Origin: Streptococcaceae bacterium
GTDB lineage: Bacteria; Bacillota; Bacilli; Lactobacillales; Streptococcaceae
Direction of reading: 5' to 3'
Assembly (NCBI GenBank): GCA_031253335.1
Contig: JAIRWF010000035.1
Coordinates: forward strand, 62,001-126,000
Length of the DNA stretch: 64,000 bases
Positions 19,253 through 27,914 of the stretch are shown here, one piece after another; position 1 is the first letter of the stretch, and every line of letters begins with the position of its first letter. A model generated the notes under the pieces. The model ran no database searches. It saw only the letters and a program-made list of their open reading frames with translations, and was not told the DNA's origin. A program made the position numbers and the translations under genes.

Positions 19253-19579
19253 AAAAAGTCGCCTTTTGCGACTTTTCTTGATTTTTGCTTTGTCTCGCTG
19301 CGCGCACAAAGAACTGAAAAATATGGTCGGAATTTCCTCCCTATTTTTCAGTCCAAAAAGTCGCCTTTTGCGACTTTTCTTGATTTTTGCTTTGTCTCGC
19401 TGCGCGCACAAAGAACTGAAAAATATGGCAGGAATTTCCTCCCTATTTTTCAGTCCAAAAAGTCGCCTTTTGCGACTTTTCTTGATTTTAGCTTTATCTC
19501 GCTGCGCTCCCAAAGAACTGAAAAATATGGTCGGAATTTCCTCCCTATTTTTCAGTCCAAAAAGTCGCTGATAGCGATA
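19253..19579. repeat. 102-bp tandem repeat, three full units plus a partial fourth, upstream of mvaS
   Basis: Units begin at 19253, 19355 and 19457, with a partial unit at 19559. Each starts with the hairpin AAAAGTCGC-CTTTT-GCGACTTTT, followed by a T-rich stretch, CTCGCTGCGC and the tail ending CTATTTTTCAGTCC. The units differ at only a few positions. Because 102 is a multiple of three, the minus-strand frame runs through them, encoding a repeated 34-residue basic peptide (FGLKNREEIPTIFFSSL...). No family matches this peptide, and the placement between mvaS and the divergent RNase H gene looks intergenic. Confidence 0.92.
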
Positions 19580-19709
19580 CGCAATAAGCTTTGATCCACC
19601 ATCTTCACAGAGAACAGAAAAATCTCCCAATTTTTTAGTTTAAAAAGTTATAGCTTGCAGGGTGCATGGTTTTTTAGGCTAATTTGTTTTTTTATGGTAA
19701 AATAGGACA

Positions 19710-20144
19710 ATGGGTCAGCACTTCGAGATGTACACAGATGGGAGTTTTAACGTAACAACTGGGGTATATGGTGGGGCTTATTCTGTAGCGGGACTCCTTG
19801 AGGGGAGTGTGTCTGATAATGTTCCCGAACTTGCAGTCAGTCGTAACGTGGCCGGAGAATGTCTTGCGGTTGTCCGTGGAGTGCAAGCCTTGTCGCAACG
19901 TGTCGCTTTGCATGCGGGAGATAGCATTACTATCTATCATGACTACACAGGTCTAGCTGAATGGGCTGAGGGGCGATGGAAGGCGAAAACACCTGTTGCT
20001 ACGCGCTATGTGGCAGCAATTCGAGTGTTGAAAGAAAAGTTTGGTTTGCAGCTTAATTTTGTCAAAGTGGCCGCCCATACAGGTGTTACAGGTAATGAAT
20101 TGGTTGATCGCCTCGCTAAAGCGGCGGTGGGCCTTTCAAAATAA
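19710..20144 (+). CDS. rnhA: Ribonuclease H-type protein
   Basis: A 144-residue protein with the RNase HI fold: MYTDGSF near the start supplies the first catalytic Asp, ECLAVVRGVQAL the Glu, ITIYHDYTGLAEW the second Asp, and VKVAAHTGVTGNELVDRLAKAA the His/Asp end of the active site. It would cleave RNA in RNA-DNA hybrids. Length is typical of a stand-alone RNase HI. The start codon is 6 nt after TGGTAAAAT (19696-19704), so the transcript may be leaderless. lepB follows 22 bp downstream on the same strand. Confidence 0.88.
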   Translation: MGQHFEMYTDGSFNVTTGVYGGAYSVAGLLEGSVSDNVPELAVSRNVAGECLAVVRGVQALSQRVALHAGDSITIYHDYTGLAEWAEGRWKAKTPVATRYVAAIRVLKEKFGLQLNFVKVAAHTGVTGNELVDRLAKAAVGLSK

Positions 20145-20166
20145 TGATTAATTAGTAAGGAAGCGT

Positions 20167-20844
20167 ATGAGATTTATTAGAGAATGGGGAATTTTCATCC
20201 TCGTCATTGTACTTATCATCTTGAGTCGTATTTTTATTTGGGATGTGGCAACGGTAGATGGTAACTCGATGGATCCGACACTCGGAAATGGGCAGCGGCT
20301 CATCATGCTCAAGGGCAATAGCAATATCAAGCGTTTTGATATTGTCGTAGCTCAGGAAACGGTGGATCAGACGAAGCTAAATAGTGTTGATCCCTCGAGT
20401 GTGACTAAAGGGACGGTCATCATCAAGCGCGTGATTGGGCTACCTGGAGATACGATCAAATACGAAGATGATACGCTTTATATTAAGCCTGCTGGTGCTT
20501 CTAGCTTTACAAAGTATGATGAACCTTATTTAGACGCTTATCAGAAATTATTTGCCAATGGGCAGCTTGCAGATCAGTATGCGAAAATTCCATTGACAAG
20601 TACGGTGACGGCAGCAGTGCGTAGTAACTTTGTCCAGCTTGCTAAAAATACAAAAGCCTTTACAACGGATAACTCAGGGAACCCTAACTTTACCGTGACA
20701 GTGCCTGAAGGCGAATACTACCTCATGGGAGACGACCGCGTCGTTTCTGCGGATAGTCGTAAAGTGGGCGCCTTTGAGAAAAGTCAAATCATCGGGAAGC
20801 CATTCTTACGCTACTGGCCATTAACTAAATTGGGCGGGATATAA
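20167..20844 (+). CDS. lepB: Type I signal peptidase
   Basis: A 225-residue membrane protease that removes signal peptides from secreted proteins. One N-terminal transmembrane helix (WGIFILVIVLIILSRIFIW) precedes the catalytic Ser in VDGNSMDPTL and the catalytic Lys in GTVIIKRVIGLPGD; the box-E motif GEYYLMGDDRVVSADSRKVG is near the C-terminus. A 40-residue insertion between the last two boxes is within the normal range for streptococcal enzymes. AAGGAAG lies just before the ATG, and the gene is likely co-transcribed with the upstream RNase H. Confidence 0.95.
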   Translation: MRFIREWGIFILVIVLIILSRIFIWDVATVDGNSMDPTLGNGQRLIMLKGNSNIKRFDIVVAQETVDQTKLNSVDPSSVTKGTVIIKRVIGLPGDTIKYEDDTLYIKPAGASSFTKYDEPYLDAYQKLFANGQLADQYAKIPLTSTVTAAVRSNFVQLAKNTKAFTTDNSGNPNFTVTVPEGEYYLMGDDRVVSADSRKVGAFEKSQIIGKPFLRYWPLTKLGGI

Positions 20845-20866
20845 ATTCTCTATACTGATACAACGT

Positions 20867-20894
20867 AAAAGACTGCTTGTTTGAGCAGTCTTTT
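20867..20894. terminator. Bidirectional terminator between lepB and purR
   Basis: AAAAGACTGCT-TGTTTG-AGCAGTCTTTT, located between convergent genes. Confidence 0.88.
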
Positions 20895-20902
20895 GTGATG
20901 GG

Positions 20903-21724
20903 TTAGAATAGCTTTTCTTCAAAGATATTGCCTAGCTGCACATCTATCGTATGGCTCTCAAGGGCAATGTGATCCACACGTAGTACGCTGCGATAGTCAA
21001 CGATGGGGCGCTCGCCATGGAATGGACCTTCAACAAATACTGAGACACCTGCCACGCGGCAATTTAGTTCTTCAACGAGTGCTTTCATACCATTGAGCGT
21101 TCCGCCGCCTTTCATGAAGTCATCGACAATTAAAACGCGCTGCCCAACGGAGAATGCCCGTTTTGATACGGTCATGTTTTCTATTTTTGCGGATGAACCG
21201 GACATGTAGTTGACGTTAATCATGGCACCCTCTGTGACTTTTGGGTCTCGTCTCACAACTGCAAATGGGACGTTTAAGATCTCAGAGACGGCCTGGGCAA
21301 TGGGGACTCCTTTTGTAGCAATCGTCATCACGGCGTCAACGCGCGTTTCCTCATACTCGTGAGCGATGATGCGGCCGATTTTTCGTAAGGTATCAGGGTG
21401 TCCTAAGATGTCGCTCAAGTAGATGTAGCCGCCAGGAAGAATACGATTTTCTTCAAGCATCAGTTGTCTAAGTTCTCCTGCCATTTGGCGAGAGACTTCT
21501 GTCGTGGTCGCAGGACGATAGGTTAAGCCGCCTGCTGCGCCTGGGAAGGTTTCTAAAATGCCGATTCCCCGCTGTTTGAAGACCTCTCGAACAATTTCTA
21601 AATCTTCGGAAATTGTAGATTTTGAGCTTTCATAGCGAGCGACAAAAAATCCTAATTGAAGTAATTTGTACGGATTTTCAAGGAGATAATTCGTTAAATC
21701 AACTAATCGTTCACTTCTTTTCAC
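20903..21724 (-). CDS. purR: Purine operon regulator PurR
   Basis: A 273-residue regulator made of an N-terminal winged helix (MKRSERLVDLTNYLLENP) and a phosphoribosyltransferase-fold domain with the PRPP-binding loop VLIVDDFMKGGGTLNGM. In Lactococcus PurR activates, and in Bacillus represses, purine genes by binding PurBox sequences and sensing PRPP. Length and motifs match the family. The promoter region holds TATAAT (21755-21760) and a PurBox-like sequence, which suggests autoregulation. Confidence 0.94.
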   Translation of the reverse strand: MKRSERLVDLTNYLLENPYKLLQLGFFVARYESSKSTISEDLEIVREVFKQRGIGILETFPGAAGGLTYRPATTTEVSRQMAGELRQLMLEENRILPGGYIYLSDILGHPDTLRKIGRIIAHEYEETRVDAVMTIATKGVPIAQAVSEILNVPFAVVRRDPKVTEGAMINVNYMSGSSAKIENMTVSKRAFSVGQRVLIVDDFMKGGGTLNGMKALVEELNCRVAGVSVFVEGPFHGERPIVDYRSVLRVDHIALESHTIDVQLGNIFEEKLF

Positions 21725-21754
21725 TAAAATTACCCATTCTTTCTCTTTTTAACT

Positions 21755-21780
21755 ATTATACCTGAAAAAAGACGAACATT
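21755..21780 (-). promoter_or_regulatory. purR promoter with PurBox-like site
   Basis: Minus-strand TATAAT at 21755-21760. About 7 bp upstream, read on the plus strand, AAAAGACGAACATT (21767-21780) resembles the PurBox consensus AWWWCCGAACWWT with one mismatch, in the -35 area. Confidence 0.45.
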
Positions 21781-21797
21781 CAAGACGAAAAGAAAAA

Positions 21798-21814
21798 GAC
21801 GACTAGAAATCGTC
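21798..21814 (-). terminator. Probable terminator of nrdG
   Basis: Minus-strand GACGA-TTTCTAG-TCGTC followed by TTTTTCTTTTC, downstream of the nrdG stop. Confidence 0.65.
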
Positions 21815-21836
21815 CTTTTGTCCTTAAGGTGTGTGC

Positions 21837-22445
21837 TTAGGCATCTCCTTCAGTGGTGTCTCGCTTGATTTGCTCAACGGCAGCTTTCCCGTCATTCAAC
21901 TTCTCCCAAATCACGACTTTTCCTGCAGCAAGGGACTTCTGCACGTCTATAATCCGCTGGTTGCTTGACCCGCGAAATTGCAAGAGTAAATTTTTCTTTG
22001 ATAAGTCAAAACGTCCATCGACCAGGATGTCCAAGTTCCGTAAGAGTTCTAGCTTCGTCTCGTCCTCCTCCTGTAGCTCTTCCCAGGTATAGCCTGTCCA
22101 GGACCAAATATCTTTTTCAGGTAATTCCGAGCGAATCCGCTTCACGAGCGGCAACACAACGCCTGTGTTCAAAAAGGGCTCTCCACCAAGCAAAGTCAAC
22201 CCCTGACAATAAGGCTGCGCTAAATCCGCCATGATTCGCTCTTCAAGCTCAGGCGAATACTTGACCCCATAACGAAAATTCCAGGCTGCCTCATTGTAAC
22301 AACCCTCACAGTGGAAAAGGCAGCCTGACACATAGAGCGAGCAACGGACACCCTCTCCATCCACGAAATTAAAGGGTTTATAATCGGCGATGTAGCCCTG
22401 CTCAAATGAAGAGGCTTGCCATTCTTTTGGCTTAGGATTATTCAT
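21837..22445 (-). CDS. nrdG: Anaerobic ribonucleotide reductase activating protein
   Basis: A 202-residue radical-SAM enzyme that generates the glycyl radical of NrdD for deoxyribonucleotide synthesis without oxygen. The iron-sulphur motif is CLFHCEGCYNEA (CxxxCxxC) near residue 42, with GLTLLGGEPF in the radical-SAM fold. The usual partner nrdD is not adjacent. TGATACAAT ends 6 nt before the ATG, another leaderless candidate. It fits the anaerobic lifestyle implied by the formate and nitrate genes. Confidence 0.93.
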   Translation of the reverse strand: MNNPKPKEWQASSFEQGYIADYKPFNFVDGEGVRCSLYVSGCLFHCEGCYNEAAWNFRYGVKYSPELEERIMADLAQPYCQGLTLLGGEPFLNTGVVLPLVKRIRSELPEKDIWSWTGYTWEELQEEDETKLELLRNLDILVDGRFDLSKKNLLLQFRGSSNQRIIDVQKSLAAGKVVIWEKLNDGKAAVEQIKRDTTEGDA

Positions 22446-22459
22446 GTTTTTATTGTATC

Positions 22460-22482
22460 AAAAAACGCTCTCTTGAGCGTTT
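22460..22482 (-). terminator. Terminator of the Gfo/Idh gene
   Basis: Minus-strand AAACGCTC-AAGA-GAGCGTTT followed by TTTT. A palindrome copy lies between this hairpin and the stop codon of the gene. Confidence 0.8.
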
Positions 22483-22493
22483 GATTTTAGTGT

Positions 22494-23275
22494 TGTCAAA
22501 TTTGACAGAATACTTTTTGGTTATGTGAGACCTTCTTTTTGAAGGATTTCTGAGATAATTTGGTGCGTGAGGAGCACGTAAGGCTGTTTGAGGACTTTGT
22601 CAGATTTGACAGCGTCAAGAAAGGTCATAATGATCGTGTCAAAGCCGCGATTGACAGGCGCTGAGTTCCAGCCATTGGGATCTGAGATGATTTTTTGGTT
22701 GCCGTCAAATTTGACAAAGTGGGTCAGATCTGACAAACGGTAAATCCCTGACGGCGCTTCGACGGTCATCTCTTCTTGAAAGGCGCCTGCATTGAGATTC
22801 ATGCTGGCAGAGCCTGTGGCAGTCGGGGTCTCTACCCAAACATCCACGCGCTGCAATTTTTCTTCCACCAATTTGATGTTGTACCACCAATTTTCGCCGT
22901 GAATCAACTTTTCAGGCAAATCGTCGAGCAAATAAAGCAAAGTATCAAGAGGGTGACTAAATATATCATAGAGCTGAAATACAGGCTCGCCTTGATGAGC
23001 CGCCAAATTTTTAACCGTCCGCACGACTTGTTTATCAGGGACTTCTTTTAATTTCTGCATCTGTGGCGCATAACGCCGATTGAAAGCCGTCATAAACAAG
23101 GTCTTCTTACCCAAGGTCAGAAGTTCTTGCGTCTCTGAAAAATTTTCCGAGATTGGTTTATCGAGCAAAACTGGAATCCCACGCGTCAGAAAATACTTTG
23201 CTAAGTGAAAATGTTCTGCCGTCGCCGCATGAATGCAGACCGCCTCACAACTTTCAAGCGCTGTCAAATCTGACA
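22494..23275. repeat. Iterated palindrome cluster (5 copies)
   Basis: Exact TGTCAAATTTGACA at 22494-22507; variants TGTCAGATTTGACA at 22598-22611, GTCAAATTTGAC core at 22704-22715, GTCAGATCTGAC core at 22723-22734, and TGTCAAATCTGACA at 23262-23275. Only the first is intergenic. Confidence 0.9.
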
Positions 23276-23432
23276 CGGCGTCAGAAAAATGAGTGCGACT
23301 TTTGAGCGCTTCTGCTTTCGCTAAATCTCGTGAATACATGACAAAATCATGCTGATCTTGCAAATGTGCATAGACTGGTAAGTAGGCTTTCCCCGCGATG
23401 TTGGACGTTGCCCCAATAATTCCAATTTTCAT
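22521..23432 (-). CDS. Gfo/Idh/MocA-family oxidoreductase
   Basis: A 303-residue NAD(P)-dependent dehydrogenase. The Rossmann fold opens with MKIGIIGATSNIAGKAYLPV, and the family lysine appears in GIPVLLDKPISENFSET (EKP-like motif with DKP). The C-terminal half is less conserved, so the sugar or small-molecule substrate cannot be named. Four palindrome copies lie within the gene, giving repeated LSDLT and VKFD peptides. TATACT of an extended -10 (TGCTATACT) ends 6 nt before the ATG, so the mRNA is probably leaderless. Confidence 0.85.
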   Translation of the reverse strand: MKIGIIGATSNIAGKAYLPVYAHLQDQHDFVMYSRDLAKAEALKSRTHFSDAVSDLTALESCEAVCIHAATAEHFHLAKYFLTRGIPVLLDKPISENFSETQELLTLGKKTLFMTAFNRRYAPQMQKLKEVPDKQVVRTVKNLAAHQGEPVFQLYDIFSHPLDTLLYLLDDLPEKLIHGENWWYNIKLVEEKLQRVDVWVETPTATGSASMNLNAGAFQEEMTVEAPSGIYRLSDLTHFVKFDGNQKIISDPNGWNSAPVNRGFDTIIMTFLDAVKSDKVLKQPYVLLTHQIISEILQKEGLT

Positions 23433-23457
23433 AGCCCTAGTATAGCAAAAAAAAAAT

Positions 23458-23930
23458 CTAATTATGAGTCACATTATTCTTCAATAAATTTCTAGTTTCA
23501 CAAATAACTTTTTTTGCTTCTTTCGTTTTATTGTAATTCCAATGATGTCGTAAAATTTTCCGACCAAAATGATATTGATTCATCTCCCAATGCCATTTTA
23601 ATAAATAACGGCAATAAACTCTAAAATTTTCTTTCTCAGCTTGTTTTCCTGTGTAATTATCACAGAAAGTAATCATTTCATTAGAGATTTTATCAAATTC
23701 TGTTTTGATTTCAGAGCACTCTTTCTGTTTAAATCTAAGAGAAGATCGAAGCAGCAAAATATCTTTTTTCTTATTTTGCTTTTTGAAGCAGACTCAAATA
23801 ATTTTTTACGCCATTCTGATTTACTGTCTAGTTCGTCCAAATGCCTACGATTTGATACCCATAAAGATACAAAGGTCGAGATAATTATACCTGTAGTAGC
23901 CGAGGTTAATATTGTTATCACTATAGTCAT
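23458..23930 (-). pseudogene. Frameshifted small membrane protein of unknown function
   Basis: Two overlapping minus-strand frames join into one plausible protein of about 155 residues. The first frame gives an N-terminal membrane helix (VITILTSATTGIIISTFVSLWVS) and WRKKLFESASKSKIRKK; adding one A in the AAAAAA run at about 23763-23768 would continue as DILLLRSSLRFKQKECSEI, which is the start of the second frame and reads smoothly to the stop at 23458. The joined protein resembles short membrane proteins with a cytoplasmic helical domain found in lactic acid bacteria, of unknown role. The cause may be a real single-base deletion or a homopolymer sequencing error. Confidence 0.7.
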
Positions 23931-23959
23931 TATAAATAAAATCTTTCTACTCCTGTAAA

Positions 23960-24847
23960 TTATTCCACTTTATAAAATGGTGGAACTGCCCCAGTATCGC
24001 CAATTGAAATAGAATCTTGAGTGGCTATTTGATACCCTTTTGCTGCATTTACAGACCCACTTCCATATAGATAATTTTTCCCTTTAGGCGTAAATTCTAA
24101 TGTTTCTCCTCCTGGAATTGTTTGACTCGTGTTTGAAGAGTAGTTACTTGCGAAGAATAAACTATCCTGATAGATTGTTGCTGCCACTGGAACGTTCCCA
24201 GTAGATGCCATTCCTAATGCTGAGTAAACTAGACCAACATAATGAAACTCTGCTTTGTGTGGTATAGAAGGATCCGAATTATCATATAGAGTTATTGTGT
24301 TCCCAGAAACTAAAATAACTTGTCCATTCCCATTTTCTTTAGACTGCCATGTCCCTTGAATACTAGAAAAGTTACCTTGTGCAATTTGTGCTATATTCAT
24401 CAATCCTGTTGCTTCTTTTGGTGCATATATACCTTCAGAACCAGCGGATGAGTCTGCACTTTTTGAAGTTGCAGAAGTTCTCACTTGACTTTCTGAGACT
24501 ATTTTCCTAGACAAACTTTCTGACTTCATTTTTAAGTAACTTATAGATAACGACTGCCTCTTATTAACAGCCATTAAATTTACTTGACGATTTGTCCAGA
24601 AGACAATTCCAATAAGGGCAACAAAAACTACTATGAGAGAGATAATTAGTGAAATCAGTTTTAAATTTAATTTTCTCCCATTTGGTTTATTTTCGTCAGT
24701 TAATTTATTTTCTTTTTTTTGGAATTGTCTTAAAGAGTTATTATTTTTTGTTAGAAGTTTCTCTTTTTGATTAAGAAATTCTTCTTCAGACAGTATTCCT
24801 TGGTCACGAAGAGTTTTTAGTTTTAATAAGTCATCTGAGATAGTCAT
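23960..24847 (-). CDS. SHOCT-domain membrane protein with serine-rich linker
   Basis: About 295 residues. The N-terminal SHOCT motif is DDLLKLKTLRDQGILSEEEFLNQKEKLL, followed by one transmembrane helix (LISLIISLIVVFVALIGIVFW, about 70-92), a Ser-rich stretch, and an extracytoplasmic domain of about 125 residues beginning near GTWQSKENGNGQ that resembles small beta-rich domains on streptococcal lipoproteins. Function unknown. The ATG at 24847 is chosen because AAGGAG precedes it at the right distance. It is the last of three paralogous SHOCT genes in a row. Confidence 0.7.
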   Translation of the reverse strand: MTISDDLLKLKTLRDQGILSEEEFLNQKEKLLTKNNNSLRQFQKKENKLTDENKPNGRKLNLKLISLIISLIVVFVALIGIVFWTNRQVNLMAVNKRQSLSISYLKMKSESLSRKIVSESQVRTSATSKSADSSAGSEGIYAPKEATGLMNIAQIAQGNFSSIQGTWQSKENGNGQVILVSGNTITLYDNSDPSIPHKAEFHYVGLVYSALGMASTGNVPVAATIYQDSLFFASNYSSNTSQTIPGGETLEFTPKGKNYLYGSGSVNAAKGYQIATQDSISIGDTGAVPPFYKVE

Positions 24848-24862
24848 TATCACTCCTTAAAC

Positions 24863-25732
24863 TTATTTTAGTACTATTTCCATGGCTAATTCTCCTAGAC
24901 GTGGATCCTTTATATATTCTCTATAAAGACTTCGCATTGATTCAGTTGCATAGATATTACTATAATTATTCATTCCAAAGTCTCCATAAATAACTAAATC
25001 CCCTGAGCGCTTAAAACCAACAAAACCTCCTGCCCCACCTATACCAATAGGTTCGGGATTTAAGTTTTCTAATTCAAAAGTTTGTCCATCTTTATTGCCT
25101 GACAAACTAATATCACTAAAAGTATAAGAGATTTGCTCGTTATCCGAATAATTTACAAAGTCTTGCGCCAAAAATTTTTTTGAAATCAAAGAATTTACAT
25201 CTGTTGTTGATGGCCCAAGGGTTGTCAATTTTAGATTTTTTGGCCAACCAAAAATGATTAAGGCTGCCCTCTCTTGAGTTGACATAGCCATAAGCGACTG
25301 ATCAATTTTTGCATCTGACATTTTTTCTGGATCTGTTGCAACTTCTCTTGAACTTGCCAATGCTCTTGAACTATTTAGGGACTTAGAAATAGAAATACTT
25401 CTTGATGTTTTTTCCTTATCTTTACTTTCAGACTCAGATTTTGAACGACTTAAAGATATTGTCAGCTGTTTTTGTTGCAATAAATTTTGCTGATGCTGAA
25501 TAAGTATTATTGCCCCTACAGAAAGCAGAATGACAACTAAAATTATAATCGTCATTATCCAAGCTTGAATTTTTCTATTGTTAGAACCCTGACTAGTGTC
25601 TTTACTAGATATTCTATTATTGGCTTCTGATTCATGAAGAGCTAAGTTCTTTTTTTCTTCGTCAAACTCTTTTTGTGAAATAACACCTAGTTCAAAAAGT
25701 GTTTTTAGGCGTTCAAATTCCTCTGAATCCAT
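24863..25732 (-). CDS. SHOCT-domain membrane protein
   Basis: A 289-residue paralogue of its neighbours. The SHOCT motif is FERLKTLFELGVISQKEFDEEKKNL; a transmembrane helix (WIMTIIILVVILLSVGAIIL) lies near residues 55-75; next comes a Ser/Lys-rich linker (SLSRSKSESESKDKEK) and an outer domain (about 130-289) without recognised family, containing GIGGAGGFVGFKRSGDLVIYG. AGGAG is about 14 nt from the ATG, a loose spacing. SHOCT domains are short oligomerisation or targeting modules; no biochemical role can be assigned. Base composition is lower in G+C than the surrounding core genes. Confidence 0.7.
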   Translation of the reverse strand: MDSEEFERLKTLFELGVISQKEFDEEKKNLALHESEANNRISSKDTSQGSNNRKIQAWIMTIIILVVILLSVGAIILIQHQQNLLQQKQLTISLSRSKSESESKDKEKTSRSISISKSLNSSRALASSREVATDPEKMSDAKIDQSLMAMSTQERAALIIFGWPKNLKLTTLGPSTTDVNSLISKKFLAQDFVNYSDNEQISYTFSDISLSGNKDGQTFELENLNPEPIGIGGAGGFVGFKRSGDLVIYGDFGMNNYSNIYATESMRSLYREYIKDPRLGELAMEIVLK

Positions 25733-25753
25733 TTATTTTAATTTAACTCCTCA

Positions 25754-26401
25754 TTAAAAATTTGAAGGGAGGTTATACTGTTTTTCAATTTGTTTATCGT
25801 AATTTTGTATATTTTTGACAATTTGAACATGAATAGCGATTGCTCCTAAAATTGTAACTACTGATATTAATAATGCTGCAACAGCAAATCCTTTCTTTGC
25901 GTTTCTATTTACTATTAGAGCTGGAATGCTTAATATCAAAGCATTTAAACCTATCCAAAAAGGCCAATTCAACGTCATATAAAATATAGAAGAAACTAAA
26001 CCCGTCAACATTAACATCAACCCAATTACGGAATCCGTAAAGGCACTCAATGAAATTCCGAGATTTTCTTTCTTTTTTTGTGAGTGATCAGGTTGTAAGT
26101 TATTTGAAGACCTTAATAACTCAGTAGGCTCTCCCTGAGTTTCTTTAGAATGCTGTAATCCATTTAATTCATTATATTTACTTGTGGCCTCCTCTTTTGT
26201 TGGCATTCGATGATTAGTTGCTTTAAACCATTCAATCCATTCTTTTAACTGTTCATTACCTTGAGTTGATACTTGAGGAAGTGCGTTATCTGTATTAAGT
26301 ACTTTAGACTTAAGCATATCAAACTCTTCCTGAGTCAATATGCCAGAATCAAGTAATTGCTTTAATTTTAACAATTCATCTGCTACATCTGAAAAAGCCA
26401 T
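25754..26401 (-). CDS. SHOCT-domain membrane protein with three C-terminal helices
   Basis: A 215-residue protein with the SHOCT motif ELLKLKQLLDSGILTQEEFDMLKSKVL at the N-terminus, a polar middle with KEWIEWFKATNHRMPTKEEATSKYNEL, and about three transmembrane helices in the last 90 residues (LMLMLTGLVSSIFYMTL, FWIGLNALILSIPALIV, AVAALLISVVTILGAIAI). AAAGGAG precedes the ATG well. It heads the run of three SHOCT genes and follows a broken small membrane gene. Function unknown. Confidence 0.72.
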   Translation of the reverse strand: MAFSDVADELLKLKQLLDSGILTQEEFDMLKSKVLNTDNALPQVSTQGNEQLKEWIEWFKATNHRMPTKEEATSKYNELNGLQHSKETQGEPTELLRSSNNLQPDHSQKKKENLGISLSAFTDSVIGLMLMLTGLVSSIFYMTLNWPFWIGLNALILSIPALIVNRNAKKGFAVAALLISVVTILGAIAIHVQIVKNIQNYDKQIEKQYNLPSNF

Positions 26402-26421
26402 AATATGCTCCTTTTTTTAAA

Positions 26422-26726
26422 TTAGTTTATTAGAGGTGCAATCATGCCTGCCACAATAAACAAAATAATAAATAGAATTAATATACCTGAGATAACTATT
26501 CCCGCAATAGACAAACCGCTTAAGTTCTTTTTCTTAACCCTAAGATTGAAAAAAATGACCCTAAAATTGCTAAAATAAATGAAAAAGATAGAATTTCCAG
26601 AATTAAACATGCTATAAATGCCAATTGAAATCCCGCAATCGCAAAGCCATTACCTTTACTAGCATGCTTGTCGTTTATAATTATTTCCTCTATTATTGTT
26701 ATGTTTTGGATGTCAATCCAAAACAT
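26422..26726 (-). pseudogene. Broken DUF4190-like small membrane protein
   Basis: Two minus-strand frames together make a two-helix membrane protein: NGFAIAGFQLAFIACLILEI and FILAILGSFFSILGLRK in one frame, then NLSGLSIAGIVISGILILFI in the other. One missing A in the run near 26521-26527 would restore the frame as GLRKKNLSGLSIAGI, the usual linker of DUF4190 proteins. The natural start also looks lost: GAGGA is followed 7 nt later by ATA AAC GAC AAG where ATG would be expected. Together these suggest a decayed gene rather than a sequencing slip alone. Confidence 0.6.
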
Positions 26727-26747
26727 TGTGTGTTATCCTAGGATAAC
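26701..26747. repeat. Two perfect inverted repeats side by side
   Basis: ATGTTTTGGAT-GTCA-ATCCAAAACAT (26701-26726) is an 11-bp stem with a 4-nt loop, and GTTATCCTAGGATAAC (26732-26747) is a 16-bp palindrome. They lie at the upstream edge of the SHOCT island, between it and gapA. They could be regulator sites or insertion remnants. Confidence 0.7.
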
Positions 26748-26765
26748 AGCAAAAATTATCAAGCT

Positions 26766-26784
26766 AAAAACGCCTTTTCAGGCG
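26766..26784 (-). terminator. Terminator of gapA
   Basis: Minus-strand CGCCT-GAAA-AGGCG followed by TTTTTAG, about 70 nt after the gapA stop. Confidence 0.75.
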
Positions 26785-26852
26785 CTTCAATGAACGTTAA
26801 AGCTCGCTTTTCCAAACCAGGAGCTGGAAACCAACCTCTTTAAAACTCCGCT

Positions 26853-27863
26853 TTATTTCGCGATTTTCGCAAAATACGCTAGCGTACGAATGAGCTGTGC
26901 CGTGAAACTCATCTCGTTGTCGTACCACGCCACGGTTTTGACCATCTGAATATCGCCCGCATCGACGATTTCTGTCTGCGTCGCATCAAACACGCTCCCG
27001 TGCGTGTCGCCAATGATGTCTGTTGAAACGATTTCATAGTCATTGTAAGCAAAACTATCGGTCGCCGCTTTCTTCATGGCTGCATTAATTTCATCAACGC
27101 TCGCTTTTTTCTCCAAAATGGTTGTCAACTCCGTCACAGAACCTGCCGCCGTTGGAACGCGTTGAGCGTGGCCTTTGAGTTTCCCATCAATCTCAGGAAT
27201 GACAAGACCAATCGCGTTTGCAGCACCTGACGTCGTTGGCACAATATTAATCCCGGCGCTCCGAGCCCTGCGGAGATTGCCCTTGTGGTGAGGGCCATCG
27301 AGCAACATCTGCTCGCCCGTGTAGCTGTGAATCGTCGTCATCTCACCCACGCGAATCCCCCAGTTGTCGTTTAAGACTTTCGCCATTGGAGCAAGCGAGT
27401 TCGTCGTACATGAGCCAGCGGAAATCACAGTTTCTGTGCCGTCAAGCGTGTCATGATTGACATTAAAGACAATTGTTTTCACATCGCTTCCGCCAGGTGC
27501 CGTGATGAGAACTTTCTTCGCACCACCTACGTGTAAGTGCTTCTCAGCGCCTGCCTTTGTTGCAAAGAAGCCTGTCGCCTCAAGGACAATCTCCACACCT
27601 GAATCTGCCCAGCTGATTTTTTCAGGATCGCGCTCTGCTGTGACTTTGATGAAGCGGCCATTGACCTTAAAACCACCCTCAGCGAGCTCCAACTCACCAT
27701 TAAAGCGACCTTGCGTGCTATCAAAACGCAGCAAATGCGCAAGCATTTCAGGACTTGTGAGGTCGTTGATATGCGTGACTTCCACACCTTCCACTTCCTC
27801 AATACGACGCAAAGCCAAGCGTCCAATGCGACCAAAACCATTAATTCCTACTTTGACAACCAT
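26853..27863 (-). CDS. gapA: Glyceraldehyde-3-phosphate dehydrogenase
   Basis: A 336-residue NAD-dependent glycolytic enzyme. The Rossmann start is [19 protein letters not shown], the catalytic cysteine lies in [13 protein letters not shown], and the phosphate-binding and C-terminal S-loop segments ([36 protein letters not shown]) are intact. Length is typical. AGAAGGAGG precedes the ATG. It is divergent from an Rrf2 regulator, with a dyad symmetric site between them that may control both. Confidence 0.98.
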   Translation of the reverse strand: MVVKVGINGFGRIGRLALRRIEEVEGVEVTHINDLTSPEMLAHLLRFDSTQGRFNGELELAEGGFKVNGRFIKVTAERDPEKISWADSGVEIVLEATGFFATKAGAEKHLHVGGAKKVLITAPGGSDVKTIVFNVNHDTLDGTETVISAGSCTTNSLAPMAKVLNDNWGIRVGEMTTIHSYTGEQMLLDGPHHKGNLRRARSAGINIVPTTSGAANAIGLVIPEIDGKLKGHAQRVPTAAGSVTELTTILEKKASVDEINAAMKKAATDSFAYNDYEIVSTDIIGDTHGSVFDATQTEIVDAGDIQMVKTVAWYDNEMSFTAQLIRTLAYFAKIAK

Positions 27864-27914
27864 GTTGTTGCCTCCTTCTATAAATTTTGATATAATAAAT
27901 TATTGAAGAGATAC

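Noticed and set aside
19238..19630. N-terminal extension of HMG-CoA synthase through the 102-bp repeats
   Set aside because: The family start is at MTIGIDKL, the extension is a low-information repeat, and TGCTATAAT lies just before the short start.
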